Assembly (NCBI RefSeq): GCF_900110875.1
Contig: NZ_FOFM01000001.1
Coordinates: forward strand, 992,001 to 1,056,000
DNA from: Pseudovibrio axinellae
GTDB lineage: Bacteria; Pseudomonadota; Alphaproteobacteria; Rhizobiales; Stappiaceae
Direction: 5' to 3'
DNA: 64,000 nucleotides
Shown here: positions 24,638 through 33,166 of the stretch, piece by piece
How the letters are laid out: each line of letters opens with the position of its first letter
Position numbering within the stretch: position 1 is the stretch's first letter
Position numbers and translations under genes: made by a program
The notes under the pieces: model-generated
What the model saw: the letters and a program-made list of their open reading frames with translations, nothing else
Told to the model about the DNA's origin: nothing
Databases searched by the model: none

Positions 24638-27079
24638 ATGGCAGATACTATTAGTGAACCAAGCCAGAGCGAAACCTCCGCAGAACGGTCCCAAAAACTG
24701 GAGGGCATTGGCTGCAAAAGAAAACGCGTTGAAGACATCCGGTTCACTCAAGGTCACGGAAATTACGTTGACGATGTGAAGCTGCCGGGCATGCTCTTTG
24801 GCGATTTTGCTAGAAGCCCATACGCACATGCCAGAATTAAGCACATCAACAAGGAAAGTGCACTCAAAGTGCCAGGTGTTCTTGCGGTGCTTACAGCCGA
24901 AGATCTAATTCCTCTTAATCTGCATTATATGCCCACTTTGGCGGGCGATGTGCAGGCTGTTCTGGCGCACGAGAAAGTCCTTTTTCAAAATCAGGAAGTC
25001 GCGTTCATCGTTGCGCGAGATCGATACGCAGCCGCTGATGGCGTTGAAGCCCTTGAGGTTGAGTACGAAGAGCTTGAACCTCTTTTAAACGCGCTCAAAG
25101 CATTAGATGATGATGCTCCTGTTTTACGTGATGACCTTGCCGGTAAAACCGAGGGCGCTCACGGACCACGAGAGCACCATAACCATATTTTCACATGGTC
25201 CGCAGGAGATGAGGCTGCAACACAAGAGGCTTTTGATAAAGCTGATGTGGTGATTGAAGAGTACCTTGCGCATCCAAGGGTTCATCCGTGCCCACTAGAA
25301 ACATGTGGCTCCGTTGCGGATATGAATCCGATCACTGGTCAGCTCACCCTATGGGGAACTTTTCAGGCCCCTCATGTGGTTCGCACCGTTGCCGCACTCA
25401 TCACCAATATACCAGAACACAAAATACGGGTGATCTCACCGGATATCGGCGGAGGCTTTGGCAACAAGGTTGGCGTCTATCCCGGATATGTCATGTCCGT
25501 CGTTGCCAGTATTGTACTGAAAAAGCCGGTTAAGTGGATTGAAGACCGGATGGAAAACCTTTCCACCACGGCCTTTGCTCGCGATTACCACATAACGGCA
25601 GAGCTTGCGGCGACGAAAGAAGGCAAGGTCATTGGCATGCGCAGCCATGTATTTGCTGACCATGGTGCATTTGATGCCTGCGCGGATCCAAGCAAATACC
25701 CTGCTGGAATGTACCATATCTGTACTGGGTCCTACGACATCCCGACCGCATTTTGTTCGGTCAAAGGCGTGTACACGAACAAAGCACCCGGTGGCGTGTC
25801 TTACAGGTGCTCTTTCCGCGTAACAGAAGCCGTTTACACAATTGAACGGGCAATGGATCTTCTGGCTCAAAAGCTGGACATGGACCCAGCCGAATTACGC
25901 CAGAAAAACCTGATCCAGCCAGAGCAGTTTCCCTACACTTCCGCCTTCGGCTGGGAATACGATAGCGGCGACTATCCAACTGCCATGGCAAAAACACTGG
26001 AAGCGGTTGACTACAAGAAGTTACGACAACAACAAGCGCAGATGGTCGAAGATTTCAAGGCAGGGACATCCCGCGAGATCATGGGTGTCGGCCTTTCCTT
26101 CTTTACGGAGGTTGTGGGAGCTGGCCCCTCCAAGAATTGCGATATCCTCGGCATTAACATGTTCGACAGTTGCGAAATCAGGGTCCACCCAACGGGAGCA
26201 GCAATTGCACGCCTTGGTGTTAAAAGCCAGGGTCAGGGGCATGAGACCACATTTGCGCAAATTCTTGCCAGTGAAACTGGGTTGCCAGCTGACATGATCA
26301 CCATTGAGGAAGGTGATACAGACACCGCGCCTTATGGCCTCGGGACCTACGGCTCACGCTCTACGCCTGTTGCAGGGGCTGCCGCAGCAAGGGCTGGTCG
26401 CAAAATCAAACACAAGGCACAGCTCATTGCCTCTCACTTACTGGAGGTCCATCACGATGACCTTGAGTGGGATGTTGACGGGTTTGCCATCAAAGGGATG
26501 CCGGACAAGCGCAGATCCATGAAGGAGATCGCCTGGGCTGCCTACAACAATCTTCCTAAGGGTATGGAACCTGGACTTGAAGCGGTTGATTATTACGATC
26601 CGCCAAACTTCACATTCCCCTATGGGGCCTATCTTTGTGTTCTTCGCATTGATGTTGATACGGGTGTTTATAGTGTTGATCGGTTCTACGCGCTGGATGA
26701 TTGCGGCACCCGGATTAATCCGATGATCATTGAGGGCCAAATCCACGGCGGACTCACAGAAGCCTTCGCGGTTGCAATGGGCCAGTTGATCGACTTTGAT
26801 GAAACCGGGAACATACTTGGCGCAAGCTTGATGGACTTTTTTCTGCCAACTGCGGTGGAAACACCCAAGTGGGAAACCGATCATACAGAAGTCCCGAGCC
26901 CTCATCATCCGATTGGAGCCAAAGGTGTTGGCGAAAGCCCGCATGTAGGAGGCGTTCCAGCATTCTCTAATGCAGTGAATGATGCATTCAGAGCCTTTGG
27001 AGGTGTGCATACACATATGCCCCACACACACTCCAACATCTGGAACTATGCTCGCTCTCTGGGAATGATTGATAGCTAG
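24638..27079 (+). CDS. coxL: Carbon monoxide dehydrogenase large (Mo-Cu) subunit, form I
   Basis: Catalytic subunit that oxidises CO to CO2 at a Mo-S-Cu centre bound to molybdopterin cytosine dinucleotide. 813 residues. The active-site loop is VSYRCSFR with Cys391, the Cu ligand; form I enzymes normally read AYRCSFR, while form II enzymes read AYRGAGR, so this is form I with Ser in place of Ala. Also seen: IGGGFGNKVGVYPGYV, SQGQGHETTFAQILASETG, and the base Glu766 in GVGESPHVGGVP. The position offsets (+3 at both residues from Cys388/Glu763 of Oligotropha) support the alignment. A strong terminator follows within 15 bases of the stop. Confidence 0.96.
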   Translation: MADTISEPSQSETSAERSQKLEGIGCKRKRVEDIRFTQGHGNYVDDVKLPGMLFGDFARSPYAHARIKHINKESALKVPGVLAVLTAEDLIPLNLHYMPTLAGDVQAVLAHEKVLFQNQEVAFIVARDRYAAADGVEALEVEYEELEPLLNALKALDDDAPVLRDDLAGKTEGAHGPREHHNHIFTWSAGDEAATQEAFDKADVVIEEYLAHPRVHPCPLETCGSVADMNPITGQLTLWGTFQAPHVVRTVAALITNIPEHKIRVISPDIGGGFGNKVGVYPGYVMSVVASIVLKKPVKWIEDRMENLSTTAFARDYHITAELAATKEGKVIGMRSHVFADHGAFDACADPSKYPAGMYHICTGSYDIPTAFCSVKGVYTNKAPGGVSYRCSFRVTEAVYTIERAMDLLAQKLDMDPAELRQKNLIQPEQFPYTSAFGWEYDSGDYPTAMAKTLEAVDYKKLRQQQAQMVEDFKAGTSREIMGVGLSFFTEVVGAGPSKNCDILGINMFDSCEIRVHPTGAAIARLGVKSQGQGHETTFAQILASETGLPADMITIEEGDTDTAPYGLGTYGSRSTPVAGAAAARAGRKIKHKAQLIASHLLEVHHDDLEWDVDGFAIKGMPDKRRSMKEIAWAAYNNLPKGMEPGLEAVDYYDPPNFTFPYGAYLCVLRIDVDTGVYSVDRFYALDDCGTRINPMIIEGQIHGGLTEAFAVAMGQLIDFDETGNILGASLMDFFLPTAVETPKWETDHTEVPSPHHPIGAKGVGESPHVGGVPAFSNAVNDAFRAFGGVHTHMPHTHSNIWNYARSLGMIDS

Positions 27080-27091
27080 TATGAAGATTGC

Positions 27092-27120
27092 AGAGGCCAG
27101 TGATCTGGCCTCTCTTTTTC
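27092..27120 (+). terminator. Intrinsic terminator/attenuator between coxL and coxD
   Basis: Perfect 9-base stem AGAGGCCAG (27092-27100) / CTGGCCTCT (27105-27113) with TGAT loop, followed by CTTTTTC. It starts 13 bases after the coxL stop. It overlaps the longest possible coxD frame and argues for a coxD start at 27147. Partial readthrough would lower expression of the maturation genes relative to coxMSL. Confidence 0.85.
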
Positions 27121-27146
27121 GCAGCTATCCCATTTGGAACACTCTG

Positions 27147-28019
27147 ATGTCTATTTCCTTGAACTATCAGAAATTGCTCGCAGAGGCCGGTTACATTGCC
27201 GGTAAGCGCTTGTCCCTTGCCATCTCGATGGCAGAAACACTGGAGCGGCCACTTCTTTTGGAAGGAGAGGCAGGAGCTGGTAAAACATTTGTTGCCCAAT
27301 CTCTGGCGAAAGCTCTGGGCCGTGACCTTATCAGGTTGCAGTGCTACGAAGGCTTGGATGCCCAGCAGTCGATATATGAATGGAACTATCAACGCCAAAT
27401 GCTAGCGATTGCGTTGGCAGGCAAACAAAACAATTCGCTTGAAGACGCGGATCTGTTTTCCTCTGACAACCTCATCCGGCGGCCCCTTCTTGACTCAATA
27501 AGCCGCCAGCAGGCCCCTGTCCTGCTCATTGATGAAGTTGATCGGGCTGACGAGGAATTTGAAGCATTCCTTTTGGAGATTCTGTCAGAGTATCAGGTTA
27601 CTATTCCTGAACTCGGCGCTATTCAGGCTGTCTCAAAGCCGCTTGTAATCATCACATCAAACGGGGTGAGAGACATTTCAGATGCGCTTCGGCGTCGCTG
27701 TCTGTTTCAGTATGTGGAGTATCCAGACTACGCTACAGAACTACGCATTATTCAAGTGCATTTGCCGCAATGCAGTCTCAAACTGGCCAGTTCTGTTGCA
27801 GCCTTTGTTGCCCAGCTCCGCAAGGAGGACCTGAACAAGAATCCGGGAGTTGCAGAAACGCTGGACTGGGCAGCCGCGCTTATGGGGTTACAAATCACAG
27901 ATGTCGCAGAAAGCCTCGAACAAGCCTATGACGCTTTGTTTTGCCTCTTGAAAACCAAAGAGGACCAAGACCAAATCCCGTTTTCTGTGTTTGAGAGATT
28001 AGTGGCTAGGTCGATATGA
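27147..28019 (+). CDS. coxD: CoxD, AAA+ ATPase for CO dehydrogenase maturation
   Basis: MoxR-type AAA+ ATPase required in Oligotropha for inserting sulfur and copper into the active site. From ATG 27147 it has 290 residues; the frame stays open back to TTG 27069 with an ATG at 27081, but the terminator stem occupies that leader, so the later start is preferred. Walker A is GEAGAGKT (40-47), Walker B LLIDEVDRADEEFEAF, followed by sensor ITSNGVRDISDALRRRCLF. The stop overlaps coxE by ATGA. Confidence 0.92.
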   Translation: MSISLNYQKLLAEAGYIAGKRLSLAISMAETLERPLLLEGEAGAGKTFVAQSLAKALGRDLIRLQCYEGLDAQQSIYEWNYQRQMLAIALAGKQNNSLEDADLFSSDNLIRRPLLDSISRQQAPVLLIDEVDRADEEFEAFLLEILSEYQVTIPELGAIQAVSKPLVIITSNGVRDISDALRRRCLFQYVEYPDYATELRIIQVHLPQCSLKLASSVAAFVAQLRKEDLNKNPGVAETLDWAAALMGLQITDVAESLEQAYDALFCLLKTKEDQDQIPFSVFERLVARSI

Positions 28020-29233
28020 CAGAGCACAGCACACCGCAAAGCCCACCATCAGTATCAACAGCAGAGCGGATTATCCAGTTCTCACGCCTTCTTCGCGACA
28101 ATGCGTTCCACGTCACGATTGCAGATACAGAGCAGGCCTTACGCATTTTTGCAAATGATCCAGCAACTTTGAAGAAGCACAATTTCTTTCAGATTTTGCA
28201 GATCCTGTTTTGTAAAAAGCACGCTGATCTGGAGCAGTTTCGTTATATCTTTGATGCGTTTTGGCAGGGGAAGGCCAAACATACCAAAACGATTTACAAG
28301 GAGTACAGCCTTGCCGCTCAAGCAGTTGTAAATCGCAACCAGTCCTCGCAAGAGGTTGCTGGGCCACAGAGCGGTATGGCAAGCTATTTCGACTGGCGTA
28401 AGGCTCAAGACAGCGCAGATACTGCATCTGATGAGGGGGAAGACTCCTCGCTTAAAATGTGCGGAGCAAGCGACGTGCCCAATGCTGCCAAAACTGATTT
28501 CGGCACCATTCAGGACCCTGAACAAGCGGAGGCCCTCTTACAGCTCGCGGCCAAGTTAGGAAAGCAACTGCATTACCTGCATAGTCGCAGAAACAAGGCC
28601 TCTCTTCGAGGGAGGAGAATTGATCTGCGGCGCACAATGAGAAAGTCGCTTGCCACTCAAGGCTTGCCAACAAACATTGCACGGCGGCAGCGTAAGAAAC
28701 CACCTTTACAGCTTCTCTTGTTTGTTGATGTGTCAGGATCAATGGAAGCGTACTCGATTTTTTTTGCGCATTTCATGATGGCGCTAGTGCACGAGAACCG
28801 GCACGCAGAGGCATTCTTTTTCAATACGCGTCTTTTGCATATCTCACCGAGCATTCGCCAAATGAAGACTGACGAAATGGTCGATAAATTCAGTCTGCTG
28901 GGACAAGATTGGTCAGGGGGCACTCGCATTGGAGATGTGCTGTCTAGTTTCAATAATGGGCACCGCGCAACTGCAAAGAGACGGCAAACACTTTGTCTCT
29001 TGATGAGTGATGGATATGACGCGGGAGATCAGGACCAGCTGGCAGGCCAGCTGAAGGTGCTGAAGAGAAGCTGCCGAAAGCTCATCTGGCTTAATCCTTT
29101 GCTGGGCCGCGCGGCCTTTGTGCCAACAGCTGCTGGCGCTCGTTTGCTTCAACAGCATGCCGACATGGCTTTGCCAGTACATAACTTGAAGTCTTTGCAA
29201 GACGTGGAAAAGGTGTTGATCCATGAACCCTAG
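28016..29233 (+). CDS. coxE: CoxE, von Willebrand A domain maturation protein
   Basis: Partner of the MoxR-type ATPase CoxD; such ATPase/VWA pairs act as metal chelatase-like machines, and here as maturation factors for CO dehydrogenase. 405 residues. The N-terminal half is helical with the family's FARILRDNGF-like FSRLLRDNAFHVTIADTEQAL. The C-terminal VWA domain has the metal-ion-dependent adhesion site LLFVDVSGSM (Asp238) and GTRIGDVLSSFN. Translationally coupled to coxD at ATGA and overlaps coxF by 11 bases. Confidence 0.92.
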   Translation: MTEHSTPQSPPSVSTAERIIQFSRLLRDNAFHVTIADTEQALRIFANDPATLKKHNFFQILQILFCKKHADLEQFRYIFDAFWQGKAKHTKTIYKEYSLAAQAVVNRNQSSQEVAGPQSGMASYFDWRKAQDSADTASDEGEDSSLKMCGASDVPNAAKTDFGTIQDPEQAEALLQLAAKLGKQLHYLHSRRNKASLRGRRIDLRRTMRKSLATQGLPTNIARRQRKKPPLQLLLFVDVSGSMEAYSIFFAHFMMALVHENRHAEAFFFNTRLLHISPSIRQMKTDEMVDKFSLLGQDWSGGTRIGDVLSSFNNGHRATAKRRQTLCLLMSDGYDAGDQDQLAGQLKVLKRSCRKLIWLNPLLGRAAFVPTAAGARLLQQHADMALPVHNLKSLQDVEKVLIHEP

Positions 29234-29999
29234 CTCGGCCACTATTGCACTTTCACGGCCCCACCAAGTTGAGACGGACGAAAGTGAATTCGCTCATACA
29301 CAACAGGTCTATGCCCGCGTAACAGTTATTCGAAGAATAGGAACAACCAGCTCACGAGTCGGGGACCGGTTTTTGGTAACTGCTGCGGGCGAGCTTAGGG
29401 GTTTTTCTGGCGGGGGCTGCGTGCGCTCAGCGATCAAGCGCGTTGCAGCAAAAGCCATTGAGACAGGTCAGTCCCAAATTCTGCATGTTGTTCCCAAAAC
29501 CAAGGCTGATTTACCTGCGGAAGAGCGTGCCGAGCGAGCGATCAGCAATTGCCCGAGTCAGGGAGAAATGGAGCTTTTTGTTGAGCCGATTTTTCCAAAA
29601 CCCTGCCTAGCGATATTCGGTGATACATATGTCGCCGGATCAATCAAACCGCTTGCTGAATTTGCTGGCTGGCAGATTGTAGAGCTGCAAAATGAACCGG
29701 CGCATGAAGACCTGCCAGACACTGATTTTGCTGTTGTGGCAACAATGGGAAATGGAGATAAGGCGGCTCTTAAATCTTGTTTTGCAAAGGGCTACAAGCA
29801 CGTCTTATTTGTGGCCAGCACCAAGAAGGTCATAAGCCTAAAACAAAGTCTGCAAAGCGAAGTCCCGGTTGAGGCTTATGATAGCTTGATCTCCCCGGCT
29901 GGTTTGAACATTGGCGCAAAGACGCCCGAAGAAATAGCAATCTCAATAGTGGCTGAACTTATCTCGTTGCGCCAAGACAGCGAAGGACAGAGCTGCTGA
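29223..29999 (+). CDS. coxF: CoxF, XdhC-family maturation protein
   Basis: XdhC/CoxF-type chaperone that handles the molybdenum cofactor before insertion. 258 residues. The N-terminal XdhC domain shows RIGTTSSRVGDRFLVTAAG and the GFSGGGCV motif; the C-terminal Rossmann-like domain starts with CLAIFGDTYVAGSIKPLAEF and ends SPAGLNIGAKTPEEIAISIV. It overlaps coxE at its start and shares one base with the nucleotidyltransferase gene that follows (TGATG). Placement inside the cox run matches known clusters. Confidence 0.9.
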   Translation: MNPSSATIALSRPHQVETDESEFAHTQQVYARVTVIRRIGTTSSRVGDRFLVTAAGELRGFSGGGCVRSAIKRVAAKAIETGQSQILHVVPKTKADLPAEERAERAISNCPSQGEMELFVEPIFPKPCLAIFGDTYVAGSIKPLAEFAGWQIVELQNEPAHEDLPDTDFAVVATMGNGDKAALKSCFAKGYKHVLFVASTKKVISLKQSLQSEVPVEAYDSLISPAGLNIGAKTPEEIAISIVAELISLRQDSEGQSC

Positions 30000-30616
30000 T
30001 GAATACGCTTGCAGATTTTGAGGTCGTGCTCGCCGCTGCGGGTCTTTCCCGGCGAATGGGGGCAGTAAACAAGCTTTTGCTGCGTATAGACGATGAACCT
30101 CTCATCCGCAAAGCAGCGCGCCTTTACAGCAGCTTGGGTATGCGCGTGATCGTTGTGACCGGCCATGAAGCAGACAAGACGGAGAGCGCCTTAGATGGGG
30201 TTCCTGTCACAACAGTCTTCAACCCCCACTATATGGAGGGGCAGCGGACTTCCATTCAAGTTGGCTTGCAACATGCATCATTAGATCGAAAAGGACTGGT
30301 GATTGCCCTTGCAGACCAGCCAGAACTCACAAGCCAAGACATTTCGGCCCTTTGCAATGCCCATCAGACCAGCCGAGCTGATAAAATTCTGGTTCCGTAT
30401 TTCAAAGGGCAGCGTGGCAACCCCATCGTCTTTCCATGCTCAATTGCACGCAGGCTCATGCATAGTGGTCAAATACCCGGATGCCGGCGATTTATTGACG
30501 AAAATCCAGCCTTGGTTCGTCGCTTTAAAGCGCCAAACCATCACTTCACCTCAGACATAGACTGCCCTGCTGATCTTGGGCGCTTGCAGTCTACAAATCT
30601 CATAATTAAGGAATAA
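29999..30616 (+). CDS. MobA/MocA-like molybdenum cofactor nucleotidyltransferase
   Basis: 205-residue nucleotidyltransferase. The N-terminal signature VLAAAGLSRRMGAVNKLLLRI is typical of MocA-type enzymes that add CMP to Mo-molybdopterin. ALADQPELTSQDISAL and GNPIVFPCSIARRL are the metal-binding and product-binding parts. CO dehydrogenase requires the cytosine-dinucleotide form of the cofactor, so a dedicated CTP:molybdopterin cytidylyltransferase here makes sense. Specificity for CTP over GTP is inferred from family and context. It lies between coxF and coxG in the same transcription unit. Confidence 0.85.
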   Translation: MNTLADFEVVLAAAGLSRRMGAVNKLLLRIDDEPLIRKAARLYSSLGMRVIVVTGHEADKTESALDGVPVTTVFNPHYMEGQRTSIQVGLQHASLDRKGLVIALADQPELTSQDISALCNAHQTSRADKILVPYFKGQRGNPIVFPCSIARRLMHSGQIPGCRRFIDENPALVRRFKAPNHHFTSDIDCPADLGRLQSTNLIIKE

Positions 30617-30620
30617 GCCA

Positions 30621-31190
30621 ATGGAAATTTCCGGTCAAAGCCTGATTGAAGCCGATATCAATACTGTATGGGCTGGCCTGAACGACCCTGAGGTTTTACA
30701 GGCATCTATTCCTGGATGCGAGAGTCTTGAGGCAACAGGTGAAAACCAGTTTAAGGCTACTGTTTCTATCAAAATTGGCCCGGTCAAAGCTCGTTTCCAA
30801 GGAGAGGTGACACTCAAGGACCTCAACCCACCCAACGGATATGTAATTGTTGGCTCCGGCTCAGCAGGGCCGATGGGAGCTGCAAAAGGAAACGCTGAGG
30901 TTACGCTCTCCAGAGAAAGCCAAGGCACGCGCCTAGATTATACCGTGAATGCAGATTTAAGCGGAAAAATTGCTCAATTAGGCGGGCGCTTGATCCAAAG
31001 CACAGCAGGCGTTCTTGCAAAGCAATTTTTTAAAAACTTCTCAACTCAGATTGAAAAGCCCGCGCTTACAACGCCCGCATCTAACCTCTCTCAATCAACC
31101 AACACTGTGACGGGCACTTCCAATATCTGGATATATATCGGCATCGGGGCTGTGCTACTGGGCATCATTGCATATGTCGTCACTGCGTGA
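30621..31190 (+). CDS. coxG: CoxG, SRPBCC-domain protein with C-terminal membrane anchor
   Basis: 189 residues. The SRPBCC fold of the CoxG family occupies about 1-145 (IEADINTVWAGLNDPEVLQA, SIPGCESLEATGENQFKATV, GSGSAGPMGAAKGNAEVTL). The family SIPGCE-type motif is intact. A Ser/Thr-rich linker leads to one membrane helix near the end (IWIYIGIGAVLLGIIAYVV). CoxG is thought to tether CO dehydrogenase to the cytoplasmic membrane near the quinone pool. Five bases separate it from the nucleotidyltransferase gene, and GGAA precedes the ATG. Confidence 0.9.
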   Translation: MEISGQSLIEADINTVWAGLNDPEVLQASIPGCESLEATGENQFKATVSIKIGPVKARFQGEVTLKDLNPPNGYVIVGSGSAGPMGAAKGNAEVTLSRESQGTRLDYTVNADLSGKIAQLGGRLIQSTAGVLAKQFFKNFSTQIEKPALTTPASNLSQSTNTVTGTSNIWIYIGIGAVLLGIIAYVVTA

Positions 31191-31197
31191 TGTGAAC

Positions 31198-31503
31198 ATG
31201 CATCCTATGCAGTTTCTCAGCTTCAATCGAAATGCCCTCCGTCTCTTGAGGGGGCCTTTCAAGAAACCAGTGATCTGGATTCTTGTTCTGGCAATCCCGC
31301 TCATCTCCCCAGCCCACTCTATCGGCTGGGGACCGAGCGGCGACCAGTGGATGCTTATCTGTTCTCCCTCTGGGAATTATTGGGTCCACCTGGAAACGGG
31401 CGCGCGAAAAAAATCTGATGAGCCTACAGACAAAAAACATAACACCCCATGCCACAGCTTGGTTAACCGGCGACCTACCACGCCGGAGAGAAAATTACCG
31501 TAA
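31198..31503 (+). CDS. Small membrane protein, possibly DUF2946-like
   Basis: 101 residues starting seven bases after coxG. One hydrophobic segment (VIWILVLAIPLISPAHSIG) is followed by a soluble part with QWMLICSPSGNYWVHLETG and a later PCHSL. A Cys near a strand and a Cys-His near the end recall DUF2946 proteins, some of which are linked to copper or haem handling; the match is by eye and weak. If real, its place in a copper-molybdenum enzyme operon is suggestive. The start is uncertain (an earlier in-frame start overlaps coxG). Confidence 0.5.
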   Translation: MHPMQFLSFNRNALRLLRGPFKKPVIWILVLAIPLISPAHSIGWGPSGDQWMLICSPSGNYWVHLETGARKKSDEPTDKKHNTPCHSLVNRRPTTPERKLP

Positions 31504-31827
31504 AGAGAAGAATAAACCTGCCAGATCTTCCAAAGGTGAAATTGTTTAAAGCCTAGTTTTTCAAACGGGGGCAGATGACATTTATGGTAGTGGACGCACT
31601 TTCTCGAGTTATCTGACCAACTGGATCAAAGTACACTGGAACTAACTTTAGCTAGCAAAGAAAAATAAACGGGAAATACGTTTCATGACACCAGTTGCAG
31701 TCCAGCCTTACCTCGTATCAACTAAAACATAAACAACCTATACTTTTACAGAGGTTTGTCTTAGCCTCAAGATCATAAAATTGGCCATTGGATTTCGAAT
31801 TAGTTTTTCAGAAAGACACTATGTATA
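31504..31827. other. Intergenic region before the MHYT/LytTR gene
   Basis: About 320 bases, AT-rich in the last half. Probably holds a separate promoter for the gene at 31828. I found no convincing direct-repeat LytTR target or hairpin. Confidence 0.4.
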
Positions 31828-32982
31828 ATGCTAACCTATACTTATAATTTACCTCTGGTGGCTGCGTCTGTCTTGGTTGCGATCCTGGCTGCATTTTCAG
31901 GCATGGCACTTACCAACGGCCTTTCACGACTACCCTCTACGAAGCGAAAACTGCTCATTGCAATGGCGGCCTGCATCATCGGTGGCGGTATCTGGTCCAT
32001 GCACTTCGTCGCTCTGCTTGCGCTCAATCTTCCAGTATCAGTCTCCTATGATCTCATCTGGACTATCGGGTCTGTACTGGTCGAAATTCTTATGAGCGGG
32101 ACTGCGTTGCTCATCTTACATTTTGGCAAAAGAAACTGGGTCAACATGGGCTTGGCAGGTGCAATCTTGGGCTACGGGGTTGTTACAATGCACTTTGTTG
32201 GCATGTTTAGCATAAGAGGCTGTCTTCCTGTTTACGGAGCTGGCGCTAAAATCCTGCCAATTCTGGTGGGGCCTGCCACAGGTATTCTTGCTGTATGGGC
32301 CGCTTACAGCAACCGCACCAAAATGAATATTCTTCTTGGCTCAATTCTCTTTGGTCTATCAGTCTCCGTCATACACTACGTAACTATGTATTGGACCGGG
32401 TTCGCAATTTTACCTGCACAGATGAGCATCGACTACTCACTGGATGATAGTACTCTTGCTTTGTGGGTTTTGTTTTCAGCTTTCGGTATTTGCGCCTTGT
32501 TCTTATTTACCTCCGCGACATTTCTTGAACCCAAAGCCATGCCCGAAACAAAAGAGATTGACGAACAGCCAGATCGAGAGAGCCAAATCGAGGCTCATGA
32601 GCCAGCCCCTAGCTCACATCATGCTGAGGAGGCTCCTTCCAGCATTCCCAGCGAAATTCGTATCCCCTATGAAAAAGACAACTCTCTGCGCTTTTTGCAT
32701 AGCAATGACGTCGCTGTCATTCAGGCTGAAGGGCACTACAGCATCCTTTATACGACAAACGAAACGCTCTTTTGCCCATGGTCTATCTCAAATGCGGCAG
32801 AGCAAATGCCAGATAACTTCATTCGCACGCACAGATCGTATATCGTCAACCTTGACCATGTATCTGGCTTTGCCAGAAACAAAGACAACGGAAAATGCAC
32901 TTTCGATGCACTAGCAAACCTCTCAAATGTCCCCATCAGCCGATCTCGCATCGATACGGTTAAAAATGCATTGGGGTTATAG
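31828..32982 (+). CDS. CoxC/CoxH-like MHYT membrane sensor with LytTR DNA-binding domain
   Basis: 384-residue membrane-bound regulator. The N-terminal MHYT domain spans about seven helices (1-230) with the motifs GIWSMHFV, VVTMHFVGM and VIHYVTMY, whose Met/His residues are proposed to bind copper and sense diatomic gases. A hydrophilic linker (about 240-285) leads to a LytTR domain (about 290-380: VIQAEGHYSILYTTNE, FIRTHRSYIVNLDHVSGF, VPISRSRIDTVKNALG). CoxC and CoxH of Oligotropha have exactly this architecture, so it probably regulates the cox genes in response to CO. Which of the two is the ortholog cannot be told. Confidence 0.9.
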   Translation: MLTYTYNLPLVAASVLVAILAAFSGMALTNGLSRLPSTKRKLLIAMAACIIGGGIWSMHFVALLALNLPVSVSYDLIWTIGSVLVEILMSGTALLILHFGKRNWVNMGLAGAILGYGVVTMHFVGMFSIRGCLPVYGAGAKILPILVGPATGILAVWAAYSNRTKMNILLGSILFGLSVSVIHYVTMYWTGFAILPAQMSIDYSLDDSTLALWVLFSAFGICALFLFTSATFLEPKAMPETKEIDEQPDRESQIEAHEPAPSSHHAEEAPSSIPSEIRIPYEKDNSLRFLHSNDVAVIQAEGHYSILYTTNETLFCPWSISNAAEQMPDNFIRTHRSYIVNLDHVSGFARNKDNGKCTFDALANLSNVPISRSRIDTVKNALGL

Positions 32983-33166
32983 GCTGCTTGAGCACCCAGA
33001 AAATCTTATCTTTTTGATATGCCTTTAATTTCACATGGTGCTTGCATGTCCACACGCTGTCTCTCTTGATAGTCACCTGACCCGAAAGCGCTAACACATC
33101 CGGCCAATATCGTCTTGCACATGCATTGTGACCCGATAATTGATGGAGCTGAGTGGCTCAGTCGAT

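Noticed and set aside
26438-27031. Minus-strand frame of 197 codons opposite the end of coxL
   Set aside because: Antisense to conserved CoxL active-site codons; no independent evidence.
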